Shown one piece after another: positions 9,228 to 19,456 of a stretch of DNA of 64,000 nt. A model generated the notes under the pieces. It saw only the letters and a list, made by a program, of their open reading frames with translations. It made no database searches and had not been told where the DNA came from. Origin of the DNA: Rotaria socialis (lineage: Eukaryota; Rotifera; Eurotatoria; Philodinida; Philodinidae); assembly GCA_905331475.1 (NCBI GenBank), contig CAJNYU010000139.1:1-64000 (forward strand). Direction: 5' to 3'. The number at the start of each line of letters is the position of its first letter. The stretch's first letter is position 1. A program made the position numbers and the translations under genes.

Positions 9228-9318
9228 TACCATGGTCTGTGATGGTCTGTGGAACTTCTCTGTCATGGTCTATACTATAAAGTATGGAGTCTCTAGAGAC
9301 CACCACAGACCGTTACAA
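9228..9318. repeat. Inverted repeat with TGGTCTGTG motif
   Basis: ACCATGGTCTGTGATGGTCT at the left faces CCACCACAGACCGTTAC at the right, with another ATGGTCT copy between. It has the same design as the hAT-like short elements, but flanking octamers do not match. Confidence 0.45.
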
Positions 9319-9377
9319 AGAAATGAATTAATCAGTCAATTAACCAAGTAACCAATTAACTAATAAATAAATTTCTC

Positions 9378-9459
9378 TGTGAAATAATAGTAGTTGTTAG
9401 ATGTAACCATGGTTCAATGTTATAAGTAGAGTTAAAAAGAAAGTGATTCGCAGAAATTG
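9378..9459. repeat. Mosaic of two repeat pieces from 6.7-7.3 kb
   Basis: 9378-9431 is an inverted, almost identical copy of 7208-7261. It is fused to 9430-9459, a perfect direct copy of 6707-6736. At the source these pieces lie about 470 bp apart with the opposite relative orientation, so a rearrangement or transposition intermediate is implied. Confidence 0.65.
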
Positions 9460-9971
9460 GGGGGGTTCAAATTTCTACCCTATCTACTTCAACACTCCTT
9501 TCAAATCATGTTTCACGAAAAAGAGTTGTTTGCTATTCTAAATGAATTACTACTCATAATAGAAGCAAGTAATAAATATCGATCAAAGTTTTGTTGTTCA
9601 CCATAAAACATAATTCGAGAAGTGCATCTATCCATTGTAGGCTGCTTGTGAGCCAGTGGATCAATCAGTACTACCTAGAAAACGCTTGTTAGCGCAGCCC
9701 CTTTGGGAGTTAAGTGTGTAACTCACATATGACTTTTCGCCTAATTCTACTAATACAGAATGCGTAAAGTGTGAAATGTGTTACAAGACAATCGATCAGT
9801 AGAAAAAATGACTTATTTAGCTTTTTCATACTCGCTCATGTCTATAATGGGTGGGATGCAAAAATCCCTCTTTTAAACTTACACTCACCATTTTCTTCGA
9901 AAATATATGTGACTTCCGCAAAATTACTAGAATCAATTGAAATAGTAATCAAGCTATGATACATCTGTAGT

Positions 9972-10317
9972 TCACTTATTACTTCTTGCACTTAATGATT
10001 GTTTTACCAGATCACGTATTTTTATAATAGTTTTTCCGCGTGCATTGAGATCATAATTAACAACTTCATTGCAGTGATGTGCAATATGAGAATATATTAT
10101 TGTGAACTTTGAGAAATTCAGACGCGCTAAGCACTACTTACACTGCGCTTTTCGATGACCTAATGTCTTCGTCGGACCGATGTCATTGAAATGTAACCAA
10201 ATAAAATCGCAGTGACGACCACCTTGTTTTGGTGGTTCCAATGAAATGAAAGAAGAACTATGAGTAACTGCTGTCGAAGAAATTTGAGAATCTGAAGGCG
10301 ATGATGGAAGTGCTGCA
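9972..10317 (-). pseudogene. hAT transposase N-terminal fragment (BED zinc finger)
   Basis: After an acceptor-like TTTAATAG, the minus strand encodes a Ser-rich leader and then HCDFIWLHFNDI. This is followed by AQCK-stop-CLARLNF and SHIAHHC, giving the C-x2-C…H-x3-H pattern of a BED zinc finger, the DNA-binding domain at the N terminus of many hAT transposases. An in-frame TAG sits between the two cysteines and a TGA ends the frame at 9972. No catalytic domain follows in the next kilobase. It is a decayed, truncated copy. Its presence agrees with the 8-bp-duplication elements around it, though nothing proves it mobilised them. Confidence 0.6.
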
Positions 10318-12290
10318 CTATTAAAGATTAAATAATGGAAATTAAAATAAAATCGTTGAAGAATATAGAATGTCAACTATTCAATCCAAAAGGCGAACAA
10401 CAAAATGAAATAAAGTAAATCACATGGATAGCTATTCTCTTCTCTATTAGATTGTCTATGAAGATAAAGAGCGATAATCGCATGTTATGCATAAGTTTGT
10501 TCACTCTTTCTTTCTCTTATTCTACCAGTTTTAACTTTAAAATTCGGACAACATAATAGACCGAATCGATAAAGCTATAAAGGCATTGTTTCTAATATAT
10601 TATCATTTTTGATTCGTAGCTATCGCAACATAAACTGCTAATTGTATAGACTGTACGTAAAAAACCGATAACAGAAGATACACGAGAGATTTCGTGTTCA
10701 CAATTAATGGAAAGAGAAATAAAAATGTAAGTTACGCGACACTCAGAATCGACAGTAAAAAGAGAGATAAAATGTCAATTATGTTTTTCTAACTATGTGC
10801 ATCTAGGAAAGATTTTGCATATTTCTATCTCTTTAGAATTAGTTTAGAATTCAAACAGTAAGAATGCTAGTTTTGACTTAGAAAGGTTTGCAATTTTTCA
10901 ACGCTACTGTTCGCATTTTTATGAAGTCGACGAACATTGATTTTTATCATAACTATGCAGTTTTCGATATTTTGAATCTCAATTTTTATTTTTATCTGTA
11001 TGTTTCAAGAAACAGCTTCAGTTAGGCCCATTAATATTAGCAGTATATGATTATAAGATAGGTGCTGAACGATTTGGAATATGATTTGGAAAAGATCATC
11101 GATTTTTTCATTTTTCTTTGATATTGATGCATTGATAGACATGAGCTAATTAGTTTTTGATCTCAAATATTTTGATTATAAGCTATTAGTTGTAAATAGG
11201 GTTGACAGTTATAATCAGGGTTAAGCGAGATTACCACGGTTGAATGTTGTAACCTTTATTAATTATAACTATTTTAACGTTTTCATGTTTTTCTCAACTT
11301 TCAACGTTTTCAAAAACAATTTAAATCCCCACAATGGCATTGATACAAAGAATCAGAGTGTATAAACAACAGATCACGATAGAAGATATTGTGTGAGCAA
11401 CCTTAATGGTATAGGGTATGGTGTATATCTTCAGTCTGTCTCCTTACACACCAATACACTCAATTATTGAATAGATTTTGGACTTAGCTTCCTTATATTT
11501 AAAATTTGTGGCATTGTGAAATTCTCGCTTCTTTTATGTAAACTATGCGCTCGACTATTAGCCACAACCTATGACCTAAACCTCAATGTATTAAACAAAA
11601 GCACGGCGGTTTGTGTAGATCATCCGCACTTTCAACATTAATTTCCTTATTGAAATATTTTCACCTCTACTCATTTAAGAAAAGGAAAGAACATCATGAA
11701 TAATTTCGTCTTTAGAACGATATTCAAGAGCAGAGAAAAAAATGAGATCATTGCAATAGATCGCGAGCATCACACATTCAGCCTCTACGTCACCAGTAAA
11801 TACACAACTTATATAAATCTTCTATCTATTCCATAATTTGAAAGCAATTACTTACTATGTGACTGGATACTCTCTGACTTCATGGCTAATAATTGTGAGC
11901 TGGTCATTCATTTCTCTAATTTTTACTTATTCCCTCTCATATATATAAGCTTCTCTTCTATACTAAGCAGATACAACTGGAATGTTGAAGTAGTGTAGTT
12001 GGGATCTATGCTGAGGGTGACGGTAACAACACTTTTAGATTCTGTTACGTTTGATAATAATACTATAAAAACTGACATACTGACAACATAGACTAAACCT
12101 GTGTCCAACTGAAAGATCTTAAATATAGCTTAAAAAATTCACCTTTGAATCCTTATCTCATCCTTTCAATGCCCCTATTAGACTCCTAATGGGATTGAAT
12201 CTTATTAGAAAATGTATCTGCTGAAGAATTATCACACAGTTTAAGTCATAGCTTCAAACTATGTAGCTTCTTCTATTTTTCTTACTGAAG
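10318..12290. other. Long putative intron or intergenic sequence, no gene
   Basis: AT-rich, no credible exon. It contains three inverted units of the CCTAGTTATAACATTCAAC repeat at 11195-11270. A 61-residue minus-strand frame (11923-12108) begins with a signal-like stretch, but has no further support. Confidence 0.5.
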
Positions 12291-12631
12291 TATCAGTCTC
12301 AACCGTTCCAAGCAATCCATCCACAATTTGCACATACACATGCCAATGCACAGGTGCTTCGCCGTCCTCGCTATGGCGTATCTACGATCCGAATACAATC
12401 ACGATGGATATTAATATAACAAATTGTAGTCTTAGTGAAATGCCTGTTTACTTTACTGGCTTGGTTGGAACCAGCATGCATTCTATTGCAGTAGGCTACA
12501 ATGCGATATACTCTTCTACGATTAATTTTTTTCGAGTCTTTGCTTATTCCATCCAAGGTCAAAATTCAACAACTATGCTTTCGTATGCCCAAGCAAACGC
12601 CTGGAATCTCAATTGGTTTGGTATGTATTAA
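12291..12631 (+). CDS. Terminal exon, copy 1, of the secreted protein gene
   Basis: Begins after TTACTGAAG in the phase that the 6668 donor needs. Encodes about 113 residues ending in TAA. The conserved core reads SLWRIYDPNTITMDINITNC, PVYFTG, GYNAIYSSTINFF, NSTTMLSYAQ and ends WNLNWFGMY. Copies 2 and 3 share this architecture with paired cysteines near the start and several N-glycosylation sites. The domain looks extracellular; I do not know its function. It differs from the other copies in lacking the RSMLGWN motif (it has YSIQGQN). Confidence 0.6.
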
Positions 12632-14379
12632 CATATTGTTAATTTTAGTTTCGATAAAAACTGTTTTCTGTATCAAAAAATTATATGACCAGAGTAAATC
12701 ATGAAGGCAATAATTATCTTTGCCAACGAATATTATCCACTGGTGCATTCAAAATATAACTCGTTAAGGCAATCTGATATTGATAAGGTATTCCCATCAA
12801 CAACAAAAAAACCAAACGACGTCACTCCATGTAATTTTTAATTCATGGGCGACGAGAAAATCAAATAAATTGTAGTTGAACAAATTGCAAGTAGCATTAG
12901 TCAAGTATTTCGTGTTTGATATCGATTCACAATGCAGTCATTGAGTATAGTCAATGGATCTCCTCTAATATCTCTCGATCTGATTTCTTGAGCTCGTTTC
13001 ATCACCTGCTATATAGGATTCCGCTAGAACCCTCCAATAAATCGAAGGAGTACCACGAAAACCTTATGCCTGTTGATGTTGCAAACATCGATTATTATGA
13101 ATACAGTATCAATGTTTACGTCGTTCAGCAAAATCCAAAACAGGTATATGAAGATCCGTAAACTCCACCTTATTTTGCAATAAATTATATCAAAACTCTC
13201 TGACAAATCTTATGTCATGCGTAATTTTGGTTCATTTCAAAACTGTAATAAAAATATCATGAGTCAATTCAATATTTTCCGAAAACCTTGTGACTGTTCA
13301 GTTTAGTTCAATCGAAAGTCATTTCAATACTTTCAGTTGAATTCGAAACTATTTTACAACTCTTAAACGAAAATAATCCACATAAGAATGGAATGATCTG
13401 TCATTTTCAGAGAGCCCATATATTAATGCTAAACGTCTGTTGAGACGAATATGCGCTGAATTCATTAGTAAAATACATGAATTATTACGGATTCATAGAT
13501 GATCTCCACAATAAATCTGTAAATCCACACCGCACCTTTATTTCACCGCTTTAGTTCTGTTTCGAAATGATTACACAGATATCTTAATTTGTCGTTGGAA
13601 TTAATACTAAGATAGTAGGTAGTTGTTAATTATGACTTATGACACCGTTATCCAAAGGCTCTGCAGAAAGAAAACACATAGTTTTATAAGATCTTGATAT
13701 TATTTCTCAAAAAGATTTATTGTAGTCTCATAGTAGATACATATATATTGTAAGGATGTTTTAACTGTTTTCCTCTACAAAAACAAATTTTCAAAGTCAT
13801 TTCACACTCAAAATAATTTTTATATAAGTAGATCTCGTAGATTGAAATGTGACAACATCCGATAACTATTAAAAGCTATTGTCGATATATCTGAAAGAGC
13901 ACATAAAGCCTTTGTTCTAATTATTGACACACAGTTCGTGAGAAAGGCACGTGTACACGCAAGGGGAACGTTTAATATTATTTGGCCTTTGTAAAAAATA
14001 AACTCAGTCTTTCGAAAAATCGACAAGAGATACTTTACTCATCGTATGCATTTCTGACAGGTAACTAGAGATGTGTGTAGATGCATTATTTCGCCGTCTA
14101 AAAATCTATCTTATAGTGAATAATTATACAGATATCCATAAACAATAAATGCTTGGAGAAATACAGCTAAATTTTATTCTTATATCATGATGTAACATTT
14201 GCCAAACTATAATCAACCACCGTATGAAATTGCAAACTTCGATGGCAAATATTTAACCATCGATATGAATGCTGTAATCATTGAATTACTCTTTCCTTTA
14301 GCAACTATTTTCTTATCAAACCATAATTGTCATAGTTCCATGTATTCTATACATTGCATTGTGGATTTTTATCTTTTAG
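12632..14379. other. Spacer between terminal-exon copies 1 and 2
   Basis: No convincing exon. An 81-residue frame at 12916-13161 has no recognised motif. The open frame upstream of copy 2 (14199-14379) is probably intron. Confidence 0.5.
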
Positions 14380-14723
14380 CATCGGCCCCAATTAACAGTA
14401 TTAATCAGTCAGCAAACTGCACATACTTGTATTACTGTACAGGCATTTCGTCATGGTCGTTATGGAACATCCACGATACGAATACAATCATGATGAATAT
14501 TGATACAACAAATTGTAATCTTAGTGGAGTACCTGTCTACTTCACCAGTATGGGTGGACTCAATCATATTTATGCTTTGCAGAGTTATGATGCTATATAT
14601 TCTCCTACGATTGATTCTTTTGGAGTCCTTGCTCGTTCGATGCTAGGCTGGAATTCATCCACTATGCTTGGTTATGCTCAAAGTTACGCTTGGGATCTCA
14701 ATTGGTTCGGTATGTTTCACTGA
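14380..14723 (+). CDS. Terminal exon, copy 2, of the secreted protein family
   Basis: Begins after ATCTTTTAG in phase to accept a phase-1 donor (A codon GCA). Encodes about 114 residues to TGA: a Cys pair (NCTYLYYC), SSWSLWNIHDTNTIMMNIDT, PVYFTSMGG, YDAIYSPTIDSFGVLARSML, NSSTMLGYAQ and WDLNWFGMF. The frame is intact. No matching 5' exons were found between 12.6 and 14.4 kb, so it is either an alternative last exon of the gene starting at 5572 or an orphan duplicate. Confidence 0.55.
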
Positions 14724-17126
14724 ACACTGATATTAGATAAATTTTTACTTTTATTAGTGATAACTAAATGGATAAGCTGATACAGAGGATTCTAGTATTC
14801 CTTCTCCAGAATATAATGCGTTTAATTTTTTTCTTAGACCTCTAGGAGGAAACAAGAGGATCACTCAAAAGTTTCAACTTAAAAAGAAGGACTGTTTCTA
14901 GAAAATTCAAAATCATGTACACCAGAAAAAGACCAGGAGCATCATTTGTAGTGTGTAGATCAACAACGCGTCATATGAAATTCATCTTTGCAAATTTCGT
15001 TTGAGTGTAGACTTATCGCTCTGGTATTGTTAGAAATAGTCAAGAAATCGCTTTCAGGTGAAACCAACTGCAGTGACACACTCTTGGCCTTTTGATTTGC
15101 ATTTAGTTGACTTGAAAATTTTATTTTCAGTGCTTGCTTGATCTTGGTACAAGATAATACGGTTATATTGTGCCTAAATTTGCAAGATCTGCTCAGTTAT
15201 CTTTACCCAAGATCTTGGGCAACATCTTGCTTACAAGATGTTCGACTAGGGCGCAAAAAAATTTGCAAACCAATTTGCGCTATTGCCCAGCAAAACCAGA
15301 GCATCGTAGTGAGAGCTGATGTCTTGACAGCTTGTAGAGGATACTCTCGAGGATTTGCAGAATATTAGAATAATATTTGGAACTTTCTAACGCGAAGAAA
15401 TCAACACCGTCGAAAATATTTTAAAATGCCTACTTTTGAACCCGAGAAAAACCTTCCTCCATATTCTGAGCGGTACTCCATCACTTTTGCTCTCAAATTT
15501 GTCAACTGTATTCAATGTGTGAATGAAAGCTTTGGATAGGACTCCGGTCTCAGCTATTGTGCGAGCTACTCAGCTTACTAGTCTTATTCTAATTATTGAT
15601 CGTACACGGGTCACTACAAGAGTGTTTTCACTCACTCTCTAAACAAATATTCAAAGATTGATTTTGGTGTTATTGTTCGGAGTAAAATTCCAAATGCTAA
15701 ATACACTATCGAAATCAATTATTATTTTGACATTGATAAGTCAGCCTTTTGTATAATATTTTGTCAGATCGAAAATAATTTCTTTTAGGATCCGCAAGAC
15801 TACTTCGCTATGGATTAATCTAATTTCAAAAAGTTGATATTTCGGTGTGTAATGTAGAAAAAAATCGCATAGGATGAGTATTATAGATTCATTCTCTTTC
15901 TTTCTTATATATGTTATTTATACTGATGTGAATGCACGATCTTTTATTACTAAAGAAACGAAAAGCAAACGTAACCTATATAGATAGTATGTATAAGAAG
16001 AACGAAAAATGAAAGATACCAATAGAGATCGAAAGAGGATGAAGGAGAATAGAGGATAACACTAAAGAATGAGTCATGTCAACGTGCGACATCGCCGTAT
16101 CAATGAGATTCCAACGAAGCAATATATTTGGATACACTGCTGTATGCTAATTACTTAATCAAATATTTGTTGCTATATCTGACTTTTCTTGGTCACACAT
16201 TCTCACAGGGAAAACTGAGAATTGGACCATTGGTCTGCTATTTCGCTCCTGATTCAGTTTGAAAGCATGCACATAGCATTCATCGGCAAACAAACTTGCA
16301 TTTGCATACTCATAACGGCATAATCTCGATTAAGTTCGGCTTCTTGAAAACTGCTTTACTTGATTTAGTGCCATGAGCTCTTATTAAAGTGAATTCAGAT
16401 AACTTTTCCATTAGTATTTGCCTTTCGACTTTTCTACTACTCCATGATATATTTATTTATAATTATGATGAAACTTCGGCCTGTAACTGATCGCACTGTA
16501 GAGTAGCAGATAAGCATTGAGCTCTTCGCACCTATTCAGGAAAAAAGAACTCGACTGAACATGGTGGCTCTTAAAGTCATCAATCAATTGACAATGCACT
16601 CATCGAGAACAATTTCGTAAAATGATCCATCGCCGAAAATAATCGCAGTAACTGCTGGCGAAATAATGATAATGGTATTATCTAATCATTTCTATGTTCA
16701 ATTGAATTCATCTAAAATAGTTGTTGAAACAGTATCAAAGATTTCCTAGATTAGAGCCTCACATGCGATTTGAATGAATGTGCATCATCATTGCTGAAAT
16801 CAATACTTCGATTTCGATGAAACCAAATGATTAGTACGAAAATGGAATGTGCTAAGTCTCATCAAGTCAACATTAAATAGGCAAGACTTTTCTCGTCAAC
16901 TACGGTAGTTTGCTAGTTCCGTATATAAAATTGTTAGTTAAAAATGTTCTCATGAAAATTTGGAATTCATCGGAAAAATTATTCAGCACTAGAATAAAAG
17001 TAATTCTAAAATGCAACATATGATGAGAGTTGCCAGTCTTAAAATTTTCACATAATCCTAAATATGTTTGAGTTCTATCTTAGAATAGTTAAACTCACAT
17101 AGTGACATATCATTGTGTTTTTCAGT
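14724..17126. other. Spacer, weak repeat at 15137-15260
   Basis: No gene recognised. At 15137-15260 several AAGATCTTG/CAAGAT motifs occur in both orientations, resembling the short-motif elements, but without clear ends. The 76-residue frame at 15138-15368 runs through this repeat. Confidence 0.45.
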
Positions 17127-17134
17127 TAGTATTA

Positions 17135-17267
17135 CAAGGGGGAAACAGCAGACTTGAAGTAGAAAAGTACGTCAAATTACATCAAAGTAGATTGCTTGAA
17201 GTAGCTAAAAGTAGCTTAAAGTAGCTGAAAGTAACTTGAAGTCCAAAAATCTGTTGTTTCCCTCTAG
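17135..17267. mobile_element. 133-bp hAT-like element with perfect 8-bp TSD
   Basis: Ends are inverted: CAAGGGGGAAACAGCAGAC on the left and CTAGAGGGAAACAACAGAT on the complement of the right. A perfect octamer TAGTATTA flanks both sides (17127-17134, 17268-17275). The interior repeats AAGTAGCTTAAAGTAGCTGA-like units. Non-coding. Confidence 0.8.
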
Positions 17268-17801
17268 TAGTATTATCAGGAGTGTATTGCCTGAAGCATT
17301 TCTAATTGGCAGAGATTTTGTCGAACAGTTCTAAAACGTTTTACACGTCATTGCTATGCAAGCCCATGTGCCAGATGCATGTTTGACCCGACTCAAAAAG
17401 TATGACTTTGCTCGAAAACTAGGATTCTATAGAATAAATTTAATGAAAATTTGACATTGAACGCTGACTTCATCGCAATGAAAAAGTTGTTGATCATTCG
17501 CTAGATGATCCTGCACATTTGAATAATATCATAGAAAATGACCTCTCTCTTTCCATGTCCTATGTTGGCAATTGAGGAATCGATGTGTTATTAAATGAGA
17601 TTGTTCTACAAAAGAAGCACGTTAATTTCATAAATCACTGGAGCCTGTATCGACAGGTACAATATTTGTACTTCTAGTGCATCTACTACCTAGAGAGGTG
17701 CCGTGTTTTTTTTTTATTAGTGAGCCTAAATATTAATGCTGTACTACTTGAATTCGCTGAGAATTCTACTGCTTCTGAAAAGTTTCAACAACAGTCTTTT
17801 C

Positions 17802-17897
17802 TAAGGGGGAAAGTGCATATTTGGAACCTCCAGCACCTCAGCACATTATCAGCATCATGGAGCAAGTTCGGCGCTTGGAACTTGCACTTCCTCATTG
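17802..17897. mobile_element. 96-bp hAT-like element, CAGCA-rich interior
   Basis: The left end TAAGGGGGAAAGTGCATATT is inverted against CAATGAGGAAGTGCAAGTTC on the complement of the right end. Flanking octamers GTCTTTTC (17794-17801) and GTCTGTTC (17898-17905) match at 7 of 8. The interior holds CTCCAGCACCTCAGCAC-like repeats. The 77-residue open frame across it is not considered a gene. Confidence 0.65.
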
Positions 17898-18472
17898 GTC
17901 TGTTCTCAATGAGACTTTGTATTTATGAATTGAATCCGTTGGCTACACTTTAAAGTAAAAGTTCGAAACTGTCTATAAATATACTTGCCGAAGAATTGCC
18001 TGCTTAACAAGAAAAATAAGATGTATCCATGGGAAAAGTATGATCCTACTGTGGCCTACACAGCTCAGTCTTACTTTCCTCATATCCAACAATATATTTA
18101 ACCTTATTCAACAGCGATGAACAACCGGAGATGCATAAGAATTTCATAGGAGATAACTATTTCGGTTGTCTTTCAGTTTAGTAACGAGTCAGCAATAGTT
18201 AATAAAGTCGTGTCCATTGGTCTTTTAGTACGATGAGAAACAGGAAATCTTTTTATAAATTTTAAGTATCAATGAACTCTTTAAACAACGTGAGTGACAC
18301 TTAGCTAAGACGCCTCCTTGTCATGTTCATGAAACTCTAGTTGTCTCTTAGATGACACCGATAGATTTGAAAAAGAAATCTTTAGTCAATTTATCTACGT
18401 TATGAATTAAGAGGTGGTTTTTCATAAGCTTTCATTTTGAGTAGATTTTATCATATACTTCTTTCATTTTAG

Positions 18473-18816
18473 CATTGAGACAAGCAAATGAGAGCAATCA
18501 ATCAACGGTGTGCGCAGATCCATTCCAATGTGCAAGCGTGTCGTCTTGGACATTATGGCAAATCCATGATTCTGTAACAATTAGGATGAATGTCAATACA
18601 ACAATTTGTAACTTCAATAGAACGCCTGCCTACTTTACTAGTATTGGTGGGCTCAATATGCACGATACTTTAGAGTGTTACCACAATGTATTCTTACCTA
18701 CGATCAATTCTTTCCGCGTCTATGGGCGTTCCATGTTAGGCTGGAATTCCTCCTTTATGATGAGTTGTGCTCAATCTTACTCTTGGAATCTGAACTGGCT
18801 CGGCATGTACAACTAA
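18473..18816 (+). CDS. Terminal exon, copy 3, of the secreted protein family
   Basis: Starts after CTTTCATTTTAG in the same phase as copies 1 and 2. Encodes about 114 residues to TAA: a Cys pair (TVCADPFQC), SSWTLWQIHDSVTIRMNVNT, PAYFTSIGG, YHNVFLPTINSFRVYGRSML, NSSFMMSCAQ and WNLNWLGMYN. The frame is intact. As with copy 2, there is no evident 5' exon nearby. It is the last member of the array before the telomere-like tract. Confidence 0.55.
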
Positions 18817-19383
18817 AGGTTTACGCTGACTATTAAAAACGACCCCAACTCAAGTTAAATGGACTACAATGAACAAGAATATTTTTTTTTATTAAATTCA
18901 CAATAAAAACATGTTATCAAATAATTCGACATAAGAGATTGAAGAAAACTTTCTTAGAAACTACGCATAGATGTCATTTAATAGAACAAAAAGGATTATC
19001 TGAAACATTTGGATAAAAGAAATCACGCCATTGTTTACGAGCGAGAGTTTAATTGTTCAAACGATTGGAAAATATCTAATAGCAAAAAAAGCTGTTTATT
19101 TTTATTGTTTTTAACAATTATCTTAGTAATAAGACGCAACCAATTGAATTGGCAATTTCTCTCTCTCTCTCTCTAAATATATATATATATACGAATTCAA
19201 TTGTGAATAGGGTTCATCTAAAAAGGAATATAAAATTAAAGGATTCGATCTATGACGTATTATCATCTTTAGGAACGTTTCATGCTCTTCAGTTGATTAT
19301 ATTATTCAATATGACCTTAATCTTTTCTAGAGGTACAATTGTATTCTTCGTTTGAAATTTTATCGATATGTTACATTCTTGGT
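18817..19383. other. Intergenic, with (CT)n(AT)n microsatellite
   Basis: A CT repeat merging into an AT repeat lies at about 19158-19191. No gene recognised; the 68-residue frame at 19149-19355 is led by the microsatellite. Confidence 0.6.
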
Positions 19384-19441
19384 TGTGGGTGTGAGCTAAG
19401 TATAATAAAATAGAAGCACACCCACACCCACACCCACACCC
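19384..19441. repeat. Interstitial telomere-like tract, head-to-head
   Basis: TGTGGGTGTGAG (19385-19396) on the + strand faces about 25 bp of exact CCCACA hexamers (19417-19441, just over four units) after a 20-bp spacer. TGTGGG is, as I recall, the telomeric hexamer of bdelloids. The C-rich tract ends 15 bp from the stop of the truncated LDLa gene. Read on that gene's strand, sequence is followed by GGGTGTGGGTGTGGG, the polarity of a capped chromosome end. Confidence 0.7.
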
Positions 19442-19456
19442 TCAAGTTTTTGGATT

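Noticed and set aside
11923-12108. Minus-strand 61-residue frame with hydrophobic start
   Set aside because: No conserved motif, no partner exon, and AT-rich surroundings; not enough to call a gene.
12916-13161. 81-residue plus-strand frame
   Set aside because: No recognised motif or splice context; length within chance expectation.
17720-17953. 77-residue plus-strand frame
   Set aside because: Contains the whole 96-bp inverted-repeat element with its target duplication, so it is not an ancestral coding unit.
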